A stretch of DNA of 64,000 nucleotides. It comes from Microbulbifer hydrolyticus (lineage in GTDB: Bacteria; Pseudomonadota; Gammaproteobacteria; Pseudomonadales; Cellvibrionaceae). The position numbers were made by a program, and so were the translations under genes. Location of the stretch: assembly GCF_009931115.1 (NCBI RefSeq), contig NZ_CP047491.1:2679501-2743500 (forward strand), in the 5' to 3' direction. Shown here piece by piece: positions 26,204 through 35,467 of this stretch (position 1 is the first letter of the stretch; each line of letters opens with the position of its first letter). Under the pieces are notes generated by a model that made no database searches, was not told the DNA's origin, and saw only the letters and a program-made list of their open reading frames with translations.

Positions 26204-27295
26204 ATGCCCTCAACACACGTGTCGATTAAAAGAATCGCGGGGATTGCGCTGGTTGCGGCATTAACCACCAGCACGCAGGTGATCGCCCAGGAGGAGCGGT
26301 ATATCGATATCATGCCGTTCCTCACCCGCGTCGATGAAGAGCGCAATACCGAGCGACAGGCCGCCGGCTTACGCACCGCCTTCGGCTGGCAGACGCAGGG
26401 CAACTGGTATACGGAAGTTCAGCTGTTTGGCACCAAGCTCGATGGAGATGACAATAATTTGATCGCCCCCCCGCCTCTGTTTTCCGGTGAGCTTTACCCC
26501 AGTGGTGACAATGAGGTCGCCGGGCTTGGCATGGATGCGGTGTACAGTTTCAACGGCCGCAACGGTTACTCACCATTCCTGTTGGGCGGCGTCGGTGTAG
26601 CCCACAACAATACGAAGTTCGATTACGGCTACGATGAAACCAACGCCTTTGTTAACCTTGGCTTCGGTATCACCAGTGGTGCCATCAGTAAAGATGGCCT
26701 GAAAATACGCGCGGAGGTGCGCTATGTCCGGGACTTCTTTGCCGGAGACATGAACGATTGGCAATTTGGTTTTGGCCTGAGTATTCCGCTCAGCTGCCCA
26801 CCGGTCGCCACGCCGGTTGCCGCACCGCCCCCCCCCGAACCCGAGCCTGAAATCATCAACGTCGATAGTGATGGCGATGGTGTTCTCGACCGCAATGATC
26901 GATGCCCGAATACGCTGGCCGGCGCCGAAGTAGACCAGTACGGCTGTGTGGTCGCCAACCAGACCATCACCCTGGAAAACATCCAGTTTGAATTTAATTC
27001 CGCCACACTGACCGCCAGAGCCGAAACTTCACTGGATAAAGTGGTCCAGTCACTGCGTGACCAGACCAACACCCAGGTGGAAGTTGCCGGACACACTGAC
27101 AGCCAGGGTAATGACAGCTACAACCTGCGCCTCTCCGGCCAGCGGGCCGAGTCCGTAAGACGTTATCTGGTGCAAAATGGCATCAGCGCCTCACGCATTA
27201 CCGCCAAGGGCTACGGGGAGACCCAGCCCGTCGCCACCAACGCAACAGAGGCCGGCCGGGCACAAAACCGCCGGGTGGAACTGACATTCCGTTGA
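26204..27295 (+). CDS. OmpA-family outer membrane protein
   Basis: The 363-residue protein has a signal peptide (about 1-29, ending VIAQ). An eight-strand OmpA-like barrel (about 30-200) ends in FGLSIPLSC. A Pro-rich linker and one thrombospondin type 3 calcium-binding repeat (DSDGDGVLDRNDRCPNT) follow. The C-terminal OmpA domain binds peptidoglycan and contains VEVAGHTDSQGNDSYNLRLS and ITAKGYGETQPVATN. The start is preceded by AAGGAAG. It is monocistronic and ends in a clear terminator. Confidence 0.93.
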   Translation: MPSTHVSIKRIAGIALVAALTTSTQVIAQEERYIDIMPFLTRVDEERNTERQAAGLRTAFGWQTQGNWYTEVQLFGTKLDGDDNNLIAPPPLFSGELYPSGDNEVAGLGMDAVYSFNGRNGYSPFLLGGVGVAHNNTKFDYGYDETNAFVNLGFGITSGAISKDGLKIRAEVRYVRDFFAGDMNDWQFGFGLSIPLSCPPVATPVAAPPPPEPEPEIINVDSDGDGVLDRNDRCPNTLAGAEVDQYGCVVANQTITLENIQFEFNSATLTARAETSLDKVVQSLRDQTNTQVEVAGHTDSQGNDSYNLRLSGQRAESVRRYLVQNGISASRITAKGYGETQPVATNATEAGRAQNRRVELTFR

Positions 27296-27384
27296 TCCGG
27301 TATGACAATCTGACATAGGGGTCAGCCCAGCTAAATAATGGGCTGACTTATCTCTCTGGGGATATCAGCACCCTGAGTAGCACA

Positions 27385-27410
27385 AAATCCGGCAATTGCC
27401 GGATTTTTTT
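27385..27410 (+). terminator. Rho-independent terminator after the ompA-like gene
   Basis: AATCCGGCAATTGCCGGATT is a perfect self-complementary stem-loop followed by seven T residues. Confidence 0.9.
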
Positions 27411-27947
27411 ATTCACAATCCACAGAAACTGTGGATATGTCTGTGAACAAGGGTCGGGAAAACGCCGCCAGCCCGCATTATTCCGTCATAACCACTCTGT
27501 GAAGAAAATTTGACCAAATGCTTTTGTCTTTTAAAATCAACAACTTACAAATAATTCCGAAACAGTATTGACAAATTACACGCGTAACTGATTTGCCCAA
27601 AGCGTTCATAGCACGCTGTGGAAAGCTTTTTCAGCTAGCCCAAAAGAGCTACAGAAAATCACGCCGGAATAACAAGTGATCACTGAAAAATCAGCACCGC
27701 CCGGTCAACAAGTGCAAAATAACCACAGATTTGGCTGCTGCACCACTTTGGTTCCCAGCGCACCAGGCTCGCGCTGGCAAACAGCGCACAGAATCAACAG
27801 CATGCTAATTGGACAGGCCCGGGAGAATCTGCGGCAGACCGGTTTTTTGGCAAGACGGGATAGCGGCCTCCACCGACAATGCGGAGGTGGCGAGCACGCG
27901 GGTGGAATAGGCAGTGGCGCAGGAATCAAGTCTCCCGCGCCAGCGAA
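27411..27947. other. 537-nt AT-rich intergenic region with dyads
   Basis: This gap lies between the ompA terminator and the end of fbpC. It holds a perfect inverted repeat with DnaA-box-like arms at 27418-27436 (ATCCACAG, AAA, CTGTGGAT), an AT-rich stretch to about 27700, and an NtrC-like dyad GCACCACTTTGGTTC at 27740-27754. The open frames here (for example 27676-28032) do not look like protein. I see no tRNA or riboswitch core. Confidence 0.5.
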
Positions 27948-28958
27948 TCAGGAGCGGGCAAAGGCCGCCAGAGGGTGGGTGGTGATTATGGCAAGCTGCA
28001 CGCGATCACCAGGCTCCGCATGCACTTCATGACTGGTACGCACGCGAACCTGCGACCCACTGGCGACAGTCACCGCGTAAAGCCGCGAGCATCCTTCGTA
28101 ACGGACCCAGTCGACCATGCCATTACCACTCACCGAGGGGACCAGGGACAGGTCATCCGGGCGCATCAGCAAATCCACTGCCCCACTGGCACCCTTGATC
28201 GGGATACCGGGGGCCATACCCAGCTCGGTTTCCACCTGTGCCTGTTGCAGGTGTCCGGGCAGGAAACTCGCCTCGCCGAGAAAGCGCGCCACAAACCGGC
28301 TGGCCGGCTCAGAAAAGCAGCGCTCGGGTGTATCCAGTTGCTCCAGTTCGCCGCCGTTCAGCACCCCTACCCGGTCACCAATGGAAAGCGCCTCTTCCTG
28401 GTCGTGGGTAACCCAGATCGCAGGCACGCCGGCCGCTTTCAGCGCCTCGCGGATTTCCCAGCGCAGGCTGTCTTTCAGTGCCGCATCCAGGTTGGACAGG
28501 GGCTCATCCAGCAGGATAAATGCCGGTTCATGCGCGAGGGTACGCGCCAGTGCGACCCGCTGCTTCTGCCCTCCGGAAAGACTCGCCGGCTTTACGTGAC
28601 GAAAATCCTCAAGCCCAAGTAATTTCAGCCAGTGATCCGCCAGCGCATTGTCTTTGAGGCGAAAGCAGACATTCTCCTGCACCGTCAGGTGCGGAAACAG
28701 CGCGAAATCCTGGAACACCATACCCACATTGCGCTTTTCTGGTGGTACCGACTTGCTCGGCGTAGAGCGCCAGGGGCCAAGCTGGATTTCCCCACCGGAA
28801 ATCGGGATCAGACCAGCCAGCGCCTGCAGAATGGTCGTTTTACCGCAGCCTGTGGGCCCCACCAGCATCAGAACTTCATCGTCCCCGAGTGCAAGGTCCA
28901 GGTTCTTTACCACCTGGGTAGAACCGTAATTAACAGAAAGATTACTTACTTTCAGCAT
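27948..28958 (-). CDS. fbpC: Ferric iron ABC transporter ATP-binding protein
   Basis: The 336-residue ATPase belongs to the FbpC/CysA-like group. Walker A is VGPTGCGKTT near residue 33, the signature is LSGGQKQRVALA, Walker B is FILLDEPLSNLD and the switch His is in IWVTHDQEEAL. A C-terminal TOBE-like domain (LLMRPDDLSLVP onward) follows. It is the last gene of an iron operon on the minus strand, 8 nt after fbpB. Confidence 0.92.
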   Translation of the reverse strand: MLKVSNLSVNYGSTQVVKNLDLALGDDEVLMLVGPTGCGKTTILQALAGLIPISGGEIQLGPWRSTPSKSVPPEKRNVGMVFQDFALFPHLTVQENVCFRLKDNALADHWLKLLGLEDFRHVKPASLSGGQKQRVALARTLAHEPAFILLDEPLSNLDAALKDSLRWEIREALKAAGVPAIWVTHDQEEALSIGDRVGVLNGGELEQLDTPERCFSEPASRFVARFLGEASFLPGHLQQAQVETELGMAPGIPIKGASGAVDLLMRPDDLSLVPSVSGNGMVDWVRYEGCSRLYAVTVASGSQVRVRTSHEVHAEPGDRVQLAIITTHPLAAFARS

Positions 28959-28966
28959 GGCTGCGC

Positions 28967-30490
28967 TTATTTCCCAGTAACATCAAATTCCGCCCGACGT
29001 TCGCCGGACAACATCAGCGCAAGTCCCAGCGCAGACATTAATACCAGCAACAGGCCGGGGATGGCCGCGCGGCCAAAATACCCTGCCTCATACACCCGCC
29101 ACAAGTAAGTCGCCAGGGTTTCGAAACCCGTCGGCCCGAGCATGAGGGTTGCAGGCAACTCCCGCATTGCCTCCAGAAACACCAGCGCCGCCCCGGCCAC
29201 CATGCCCCGCAGGGTCAGTGGCAGCGTAATTCGCTGAAAGGCTTCCCGCGGGCTGGCCCCAAGTAGTCGCGCGGCTTTTACCAGGCTGGGATCCAGGCCC
29301 TCGGCGGTAGAGCGCACGGAGCCAACCGCCAGCGGCAAGAACCGCAGCACATAGGCCAGCACCAGCAGAGCCAGGGTCTGGTAAAGAAGCGGCAACTGCA
29401 GCCCGACATATACCAACGCGGTACCCATGACGATGCCCGGTACCCCAAACCCAAAATAGGTCAGGCGTTCCATAAATCGCCCGGCGCGACCGGCGATCGC
29501 CGCATGCGCCACCGGAATCGCAAGTACCACGGCCACCAGCGCAGCAAGGAAAGAGGCGTGGGCAGAGTTCCAGGCGTAAGTGGCATCAAACCCACCTGTG
29601 CCTTCGCGCAACAGCCATGTGCCAAAGACCAAAAGAGGCAACACAATGGCGAGTAGCGTCACCGGCGCGATCGACAGCGCCATCATTAACTTGTGTCCGC
29701 GAGATGGCCAGAGCGTGAGGTGGCGGCCGGGTTTTTCCTTGCTACCGCGCACGCGGGATTCCAGAAACAGCACCAGCCCCACGATTACCAGCAGTTGCAG
29801 GGATAACATCGCCGCCTGGCTGAGACCAAACGCGTTGTACTCGACAAAAATCACGCGGGTGAAAGTGTCCAGGCGCATGATCGCCGGAGTCCCGAAATCC
29901 GACAGCGAATAGAGGGCAACCAGCAAGGCGCCAGCAGCAATCCCCGTCACCACCCGCGGCAACACCACTCGCCACAAACTGGCGCCAATTGTCATCCCCA
30001 GGGTACGCGCCGCGTTGACCAGACTGGCATCCAGACTCAACAGGGATGCGCGGGTCGTCAACATCACGAATGGGTAGGAGTAGAGCGTCATCACCAGTGT
30101 CGCGCCCGCGAGACCATTGACGGTGGGCATCGGCAAGCCCAGCCATTGCTGGATTTCGCCACCCCGCCCGAAAGCCGCATACAGGGTAAAGGCACCGATA
30201 TAACTGGGGATGGCCAGTGGCGCGGCGAGGAGAATCAACCAGAACTTGCGCCAGGGCAACTGAACGTAAGCAGTGATCAGCGCCAGCGGCACCCCGATCG
30301 CAACAGAGCCGAGTACCGTAAACAGCATCAGCAGGAGAGTATTGGTGAGGACCTTCAGGTTGTGCGCATCAAACAACTGCGCGCTGTCAGAAGCGAGCCC
30401 AACGAGCACGCCCACCGGCACAAATGCCAGCAATGCGATCACCAGTGCCAGCGGGTACGACGCGGGCCATCGTCCGGGCCGGAGGTTCAT
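28967..30490 (-). CDS. fbpB: Ferric iron ABC transporter permease (two-domain)
   Basis: The 507-residue membrane protein has about 12 hydrophobic helices in two homologous halves. Each half carries an EAA-like cytoplasmic loop (NAARTLGMTIGASLWRVVLP and KAARLLGASPREAFQRITLP) that contacts the ATPase. This is the FbpB/SfuB layout. Its ATG overlaps the fbpA stop by 4 nt. Confidence 0.92.
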   Translation of the reverse strand: MNLRPGRWPASYPLALVIALLAFVPVGVLVGLASDSAQLFDAHNLKVLTNTLLLMLFTVLGSVAIGVPLALITAYVQLPWRKFWLILLAAPLAIPSYIGAFTLYAAFGRGGEIQQWLGLPMPTVNGLAGATLVMTLYSYPFVMLTTRASLLSLDASLVNAARTLGMTIGASLWRVVLPRVVTGIAAGALLVALYSLSDFGTPAIMRLDTFTRVIFVEYNAFGLSQAAMLSLQLLVIVGLVLFLESRVRGSKEKPGRHLTLWPSRGHKLMMALSIAPVTLLAIVLPLLVFGTWLLREGTGGFDATYAWNSAHASFLAALVAVVLAIPVAHAAIAGRAGRFMERLTYFGFGVPGIVMGTALVYVGLQLPLLYQTLALLVLAYVLRFLPLAVGSVRSTAEGLDPSLVKAARLLGASPREAFQRITLPLTLRGMVAGAALVFLEAMRELPATLMLGPTGFETLATYLWRVYEAGYFGRAAIPGLLLVLMSALGLALMLSGERRAEFDVTGK

Positions 30491-31524
30491 AGAACCCCGA
30501 CACGGCGCATCAGGTTGAGCGTGGGTCGCAGGTCCGCCAGTTGCGTCAGGTCAACCTTGGGCGGAGAGATGGTGCTCAGAGGCGGCAGACCTTGTGGCGG
30601 TTTCACACCATTGACCAGGGGGATTTCGTAGGCTTCAGTCGCGAGATAAGACTGAACCTCTCTGGTCAGCAGGTAGCGGATAAAGTTTATCGGCAGATCA
30701 CCCTCGGAGAGCGCCAGAATACCGGAGGCATTCACCAGGCAGCCCGCATCATTGTTGGTAAACGCAAGATCCACTTTTGCATCCGGTTTACCATTTTTCA
30801 AACGCAGGGTGTAGTAATGGTTGGCGAATCCCAGGTCCACTTCCCCGCGCTCTACCGCCATCACAACACCCAGCTCACCGGCATAACTGGTCGCATTCCG
30901 GCTGACTCCGCGCAGCCATTCTTCCGTGGCCTTCTCACCCTGCAAAAGACGCATCGCGGTGACAAAAGACTGGAAAGAGGCGTAGGCCGGGGCCCAGCCG
31001 ATGGCAAATTCGCTGTCCGCCAGTGCCATCACACTGTCCGGGATCTGATCAGGTGTCAGGCGTTCAGTATTGTACGGCAGGGTACGAATGCGCCCGGAGA
31101 CCGGCGCCCACTGCGGGTACCGGAAACCGGGCTTGAGCTGGCCGGTCAGGTCTGCGGGAAGCGGTCGCGCAAGCCCGGCATCACTCACCAGGCCTACCGC
31201 ACCGGAGTCCACCGCCCAGAAAACGTCTGCCCGACGCACACCCGCTTTGGCCTCGGCAACGATACTATTCGCCAGAGCGGCGGTAGCGCCGCGGCGGATC
31301 TGCAGGTTCAAGTTGGGGTTGCGCTTGCGGATGGCCTCGAGGACATTCTCGTAAAGGCCGCCCTCACCTCTCCCGAGGTAAAGGGTGAGGTCTCCTTCCA
31401 GCTTCGGCAACTCATCGACCGAAACAGCCCCGGCTTCCGCCGCAAGGCTGCGCTGGATCGATATCGGCAAGCAGCTGATAGCACCAACCGCAGCCAGATT
31501 GTGTAAAAAAGCTCTGCGCTGCAC
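30487..31524 (-). CDS. fbpA: Periplasmic ferric iron-binding protein
   Basis: The 345-residue extracellular solute-binding protein has an N-terminal signal with an RRAFLHNLAAVGA core, which is Tat-like. The mature part has the FbpA fold: LTLYLGRGEGGLYENVLEAI at the N-lobe, ADVFWAVDSGAVG in the middle, and GFANHYYTLRL, where the adjacent tyrosines match the iron-binding pair of this family. It lies between the FTR1-like gene and fbpB in a Fur-box-preceded operon. Confidence 0.9.
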   Translation of the reverse strand: MQRRAFLHNLAAVGAISCLPISIQRSLAAEAGAVSVDELPKLEGDLTLYLGRGEGGLYENVLEAIRKRNPNLNLQIRRGATAALANSIVAEAKAGVRRADVFWAVDSGAVGLVSDAGLARPLPADLTGQLKPGFRYPQWAPVSGRIRTLPYNTERLTPDQIPDSVMALADSEFAIGWAPAYASFQSFVTAMRLLQGEKATEEWLRGVSRNATSYAGELGVVMAVERGEVDLGFANHYYTLRLKNGKPDAKVDLAFTNNDAGCLVNASGILALSEGDLPINFIRYLLTREVQSYLATEAYEIPLVNGVKPPQGLPPLSTISPPKVDLTQLADLRPTLNLMRRVGVL

Positions 31525-31557
31525 GTATTGTCCTTACTGTGACGTTTGCAACCGGAC

Positions 31558-32376
31558 TTAAAAAACGTCCTTGCGTTTTTTCTCCGCTTCCACGAGAAGC
31601 GACTTGGCTTTATCCAGTTTGACCTGCATGGATTCCACCACTTTGCGCACGTCATCAACGCTGGTTTTACCATCCAGCGCTTGCGGCAGGGTCACGTTGA
31701 AATCTTTTTCCAGATCTTCCACCAGTGCCGCATCCTGCTCAATCAGCGCCCCCTCTACCCCTTCGAAGCGGTGCAGGTAGGTGTCGTGAACGATGGAAGT
31801 GGCCGCCTCCGGCAGCTTCTCCGCGTATTTTGCCACAACCCGATCCAGGCGGTGTTTTATGTCATCCAGCGTTTCGGGCATGGTGGTAGGTTCAGCTTCG
31901 GTCGTCTGGACCTTCGCCAGAAGACCTTTCTCCTGATATTGGGAAGCGAGCTTCACCGCACCCAGCGCCTGCCAGAAGGCACTGTTCAGTTTGTCTTGCT
32001 CGGCACGCACTTCGGCAACGGGCTTACCGGCCTCAATCGCCTGCTTGATGCCGTAAATTCCCTGCCAGATGTTGGCGTAGACAGGAACATAGTTGGTTTC
32101 GATCGCGGAGTGAAAATCCACTTCTTCCCAGAACTCGACCAGCTGCTGGGTATCGGTGGCCTTCTTGCCTTTCGCTTCGTAGGTGTCCACAACACCGTCA
32201 TACTTGCCGATCAGCCAGTTCACTTCTTCGGAGTACTGCCCCAGGTGCCCTTTCAGGTCGTTGACATGGTCACCGATGGCACCGTTGGCAGATGCCTGAC
32301 CTGCGGCCAGCAGAGCGATCAGGCCAAATACCAGGCCCAGTCCGCGATTCTTCCGTAAACGTTCTAGAGATTGCAT
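31558..32376 (-). CDS. Periplasmic helical protein related to the FTR1 N-terminal domain
   Basis: The 272-residue protein has a signal peptide (MQSLERLRKNRGLGLVFGLI, cleaved near ASA) and an all-helical mature part. The stretch YLHRFEGVEGALIEQDAALVEDLE recalls the periplasmic extension found on some FTR1/EfeU iron permeases. No permease is fused here, so it would act as a free periplasmic partner. The ATG at 32376 follows AGGAG; the frame to 32427 runs through the Fur box and is not the start. It is the first gene of the fbpABC operon. A role in handling iron before FbpA is an inference. Confidence 0.72.
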   Translation of the reverse strand: MQSLERLRKNRGLGLVFGLIALLAAGQASANGAIGDHVNDLKGHLGQYSEEVNWLIGKYDGVVDTYEAKGKKATDTQQLVEFWEEVDFHSAIETNYVPVYANIWQGIYGIKQAIEAGKPVAEVRAEQDKLNSAFWQALGAVKLASQYQEKGLLAKVQTTEAEPTTMPETLDDIKHRLDRVVAKYAEKLPEAATSIVHDTYLHRFEGVEGALIEQDAALVEDLEKDFNVTLPQALDGKTSVDDVRKVVESMQVKLDKAKSLLVEAEKKRKDVF

Positions 32377-32400
32377 AGTCACTCCTGATTTTCGAACCCC

Positions 32401-32419
32401 GCAAATGATACTCATTATC
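32401..32419 (-). promoter_or_regulatory. Fur box upstream of the iron operon
   Basis: On the minus strand the 19-mer GATAATGAGTATCATTTGC matches the Fur consensus at 15 of 19 positions. It ends 25 nt before the first gene of the FTR1-like/fbpABC operon, so it overlaps the expected promoter. Iron-responsive repression of the whole operon follows from this. Confidence 0.8.
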
Positions 32420-32791
32420 AAAGGCAAGATAAAGCGCTGTTAAAGGCACCCGTGCATCTGTGATCGAACAGGTCCTGATCACTTCATTCGGAGGGTTTCG
32501 TTGCGACTGATGGTGGTATTGAGAATCTGTTCGCCGCTCCCCGTCGCGGCAGAATCCTACCAGCCCGGGGCAGGCATTTCACCCACTTAATCGGCGCGTA
32601 AGTGCTGAATACAGCCGAAGGGAGCACTGGTCATCTTGCGGATTTGCTCCGGCCTGCCGGCCGGAGCCCGACAACGCGAGATGACGATGATTAACAGACC
32701 GTAGATGGCTAGTCTTACCAGTGCCCAAGAGCTGGTATAGTGGCCCCCCTCACCCCAAATAGCGGTGCCCAACTGAAGGAGAACACCCCCG
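32420..32791. other. 372-nt intergenic region between iron operon and cyclase
   Basis: This divergent gap holds the iron operon promoter near its left end and the cyclase promoter near its right end. TGGTATAGT at about 32732 is a plausible extended -10 for the cyclase gene. The rest shows no RNA gene or protein-like frame. Confidence 0.4.
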
Positions 32792-34315
32792 TTGATCACT
32801 AAGGCCAAAGCTACCCTGCAGCACATTGCTAACGGTCTACAAGTGCGCCTTAACCGGTGTTTACCGCGCCGCGTCCCGATCGCGTTCAAACTGGCGCTGG
32901 TTATGACGCTCCTTCTGGTACTGGGGATGGCGAGCCTCGGTCTGTTTATCAGCGATAACCAGAACCGTTTGCTGCGCACACAATTGCATGATTTCGGCAA
33001 CACCATGGCATTACAGCTGGCGAAACTGGCCAGCGAACCCATTCTGTCAGAGAACAGCCTGAACCTGCGCATGCTGACCACCAACCTGGGGCAAGACGAA
33101 AAAGTCCTTGGCGCGGGCATCTACGCCCACGATGGCAGACTGCTGTCGGCAACGGGCATCCAGCCTGACCTGACTGCTGCCGCTTTTGAATCCGCGGAAA
33201 CGTTTGCTTACCCGTGGTTTCGACAAACCACCGATGGATCTCCGGAACGCCTGATCAGCTTTATAACACCCGCCACCTACCAGGGTGTCCGCGCCGGTTC
33301 GGTGATGGTAACCCTGTCAGCATCACAGATGGACCAGGCCACGGTCAGTGCACGTAATGCCATTGTCTACGCCACGCTCGCCATGACCCTTCTCGCGTCC
33401 TTGCTCGCCTACTGGCTGAGCCGACGCCTGTCACTGCCGATCCATCATTTGATGGAAGCAACCCGGGCCATAGGTCGCGGCGATCTGGCAATCCGCATCA
33501 ATCAGCAACGTAATGACGAGATCGGATATCTATTCGAAGGGTTCAACAACATGGCCGCCGGGCTATTAAAGAAGTCTCAGGTTGAGCAGGTCTTTTCCCG
33601 CTACGTGTCGAAAAATGTTGCCGACCGGGTACTCGCCAACCTGGACGAGGTCCGCCTGGTCGACCGACCGATCGAGGCAACAGTCCTGTTCGCGGATATC
33701 ACCGGTTTTACCGCGATGTCAGAAAAGCTGCAGCCAAGTCAGGTTTCCGAACTGCTAAATGAATATTTCTCTCACATCTCGCATGCCTGCTCATTGTACG
33801 GTGGCGTCGTCGACAAATTTATCGGCGACTGTGCGATGCTGGCATTCGGCGTGCTGGAAGATGATACCGACCACGCGTTCAACGCGGTCAGCTGCGCAGT
33901 ATTGATTCAACAGCTCGCGGCGCGGCTAAATGAACAGCGCCGGGCGGATGGCCGTCCCGAGGTGCATTTCCGCATCGGCATCAACTGCGGCGCAATGCTG
34001 GCTGGTAATCTAGGCTCCGACGAGCGGATGGAGTACACCGTGGTTGGCGATGCCGTCAACCTGGCATCCAGACTGTGCAGCGAGGCCCAGCCAGATCAAA
34101 TCATTGTACGGCAGCAGCTGTATACCATGCTGCAGCCACGCATCGTCGCAAAGGCCGAGCGGACCATCCCGATTCGCGGAAAATCGGCGCCGGTCGGGAT
34201 TTATTCAATCCAGAATATCCATCAAAAAGGCCAACAGGTTCTCGAGTCCAACCTGCAAAAATTACTGGATGCCCAACCCTCGCAAAAGAGCCGACGAGCG
34301 GTCGACCATGCATAA
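32792..34315 (+). CDS. Membrane-bound class III adenylate/guanylate cyclase with HAMP
   Basis: The 507-residue protein starts at TTG, ten nt after AAGGAG. TM1 is at about 31-52, an extracytoplasmic sensor spans about 53-188, TM2 is at 190-209, HAMP at 210-262, and a class III cyclase domain at 293-470. Metal-binding aspartates are in VLFADITGFT (D302) and KFIGDCAML (D346). Lys342 and Asp420 (YTVVGDAVNLASR) point to ATP rather than GTP. It overlaps the next gene by 8 nt. The signal sensed is unknown. Confidence 0.9.
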   Translation: MITKAKATLQHIANGLQVRLNRCLPRRVPIAFKLALVMTLLLVLGMASLGLFISDNQNRLLRTQLHDFGNTMALQLAKLASEPILSENSLNLRMLTTNLGQDEKVLGAGIYAHDGRLLSATGIQPDLTAAAFESAETFAYPWFRQTTDGSPERLISFITPATYQGVRAGSVMVTLSASQMDQATVSARNAIVYATLAMTLLASLLAYWLSRRLSLPIHHLMEATRAIGRGDLAIRINQQRNDEIGYLFEGFNNMAAGLLKKSQVEQVFSRYVSKNVADRVLANLDEVRLVDRPIEATVLFADITGFTAMSEKLQPSQVSELLNEYFSHISHACSLYGGVVDKFIGDCAMLAFGVLEDDTDHAFNAVSCAVLIQQLAARLNEQRRADGRPEVHFRIGINCGAMLAGNLGSDERMEYTVVGDAVNLASRLCSEAQPDQIIVRQQLYTMLQPRIVAKAERTIPIRGKSAPVGIYSIQNIHQKGQQVLESNLQKLLDAQPSQKSRRAVDHA

Positions 34316-35408
34316 TCGCCGGCTACCGTTTATAGGGTTTCTGCTGTTGCCCATATTCCAGATATTGCCTGGGTGTAGCCTGATTGCGACACCACAGAAA
34401 ATGCTGGAAGGGTTTCCACCAGACACGGTACAGCAGGTACGCCGACAGTCAGCCGAACTCGACCAACTACAAGACATGAGCACAGCGACACCCGCTCAGC
34501 AACAAGCAATCAAACAATTACACACCAGCCTGCGGCAATTCGAGAACGATGTAATCAGCACGGCAAGCCGCTTCGAAAAGCAGGGCGACTGGCACCGCGC
34601 GGAGCAGGTATTGGAGGGCGCCATACGCGCCCTGCCGGACAGCCAGGAACTGGCTTCCGCCCGGCAAGCGTTTTCAGAGCGACGTGACTTGCGCGAAGCA
34701 CGGCTGCGCATGGAACTGGCAATTCACGAAGGGGAGCAATTACTGAAAGACGTCGACGCCTACCACCGTCTGCAACAGCTTCAGGGCCCCGGCGTAATGA
34801 CCTGGCTGGAACAGAAAAACTTTCATCGAAAGCGTCGGGAATCAGCAGAAACGCTACACGAGTACTCGCAACTGGCCCTGCAGCGAAAGGACTACGTACA
34901 GGCACAGCGCGGCTTGAAGATCGCACAGCGCCTGTATGGCGACGACCTCGATCAAGACCAGAACCAGAGGCAACAGATAGAGCGGGAGCTGGCCCAGGTA
35001 AACCGCGAAATTCGCCAATCAAAACCGCAACCGGCTAAACCAGCCAAAGCCTCACGAAAAAACGCCAACGAGATACCGCTCAAGGAGCTGCAAGAGGCAC
35101 TAAGCGCCGGCGACCTGCTCGGCGCTCGAAAGCAACTGAATCGACTGCGGCAACAGTGGCCAGAACATCCGCAGCTATTGTTTCTGCAATCAGAGCTTCA
35201 GCGACAGGTGGATACCCAGGTCGAAATCGCAATCAAGCGCGGTAACTATTTATACAGCCAGGGCGAAATCGAGCGCGCCCTGGAAGCTTGGCGCGAAGCA
35301 AAAGCCCTGGCACCGGAGAATGTCGAATTGCAGGCGAACATCGTCCGGGCCGAAAAAGTACTGGAAAACCTGAAAGCACTGTCAGCCCCATTTGGCATCA
35401 AGCACTAA
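34308..35408 (+). CDS. TPR/coiled-coil lipoprotein
   Basis: The 366-residue protein has a lipobox ending LPGC, giving lipidation at Cys23. The mature part is all helical and rich in Gln, Glu and Arg. TPR-like units are visible (AEQVLEGAIRALPDSQELAS and GEIERALEAWREAKALAPEN). It overlaps the cyclase gene by 8 nt, so the two are translationally coupled and may work together. I do not recognise a named family. The gene ends shortly before the convergent exosortase gene. Confidence 0.8.
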   Translation: MHNRRLPFIGFLLLPIFQILPGCSLIATPQKMLEGFPPDTVQQVRRQSAELDQLQDMSTATPAQQQAIKQLHTSLRQFENDVISTASRFEKQGDWHRAEQVLEGAIRALPDSQELASARQAFSERRDLREARLRMELAIHEGEQLLKDVDAYHRLQQLQGPGVMTWLEQKNFHRKRRESAETLHEYSQLALQRKDYVQAQRGLKIAQRLYGDDLDQDQNQRQQIERELAQVNREIRQSKPQPAKPAKASRKNANEIPLKELQEALSAGDLLGARKQLNRLRQQWPEHPQLLFLQSELQRQVDTQVEIAIKRGNYLYSQGEIERALEAWREAKALAPENVELQANIVRAEKVLENLKALSAPFGIKH

Positions 35409-35467
35409 ATTTCACCCTAACCCCGCCCCACTTCTCGCTAGCCGGCCGCGGAAATAACTTTCAAATA

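Noticed and set aside
27411-27700. Possible replication origin
   Set aside because: Only two imperfect DnaA-like boxes form one dyad. There is no dnaA, dnaN or gidA nearby.
27700-27947. Cobalamin or other riboswitch upstream of the iron operon
   Set aside because: No conserved B12-box or other aptamer core was found, and the region is downstream, not upstream, of the minus-strand fbp genes.
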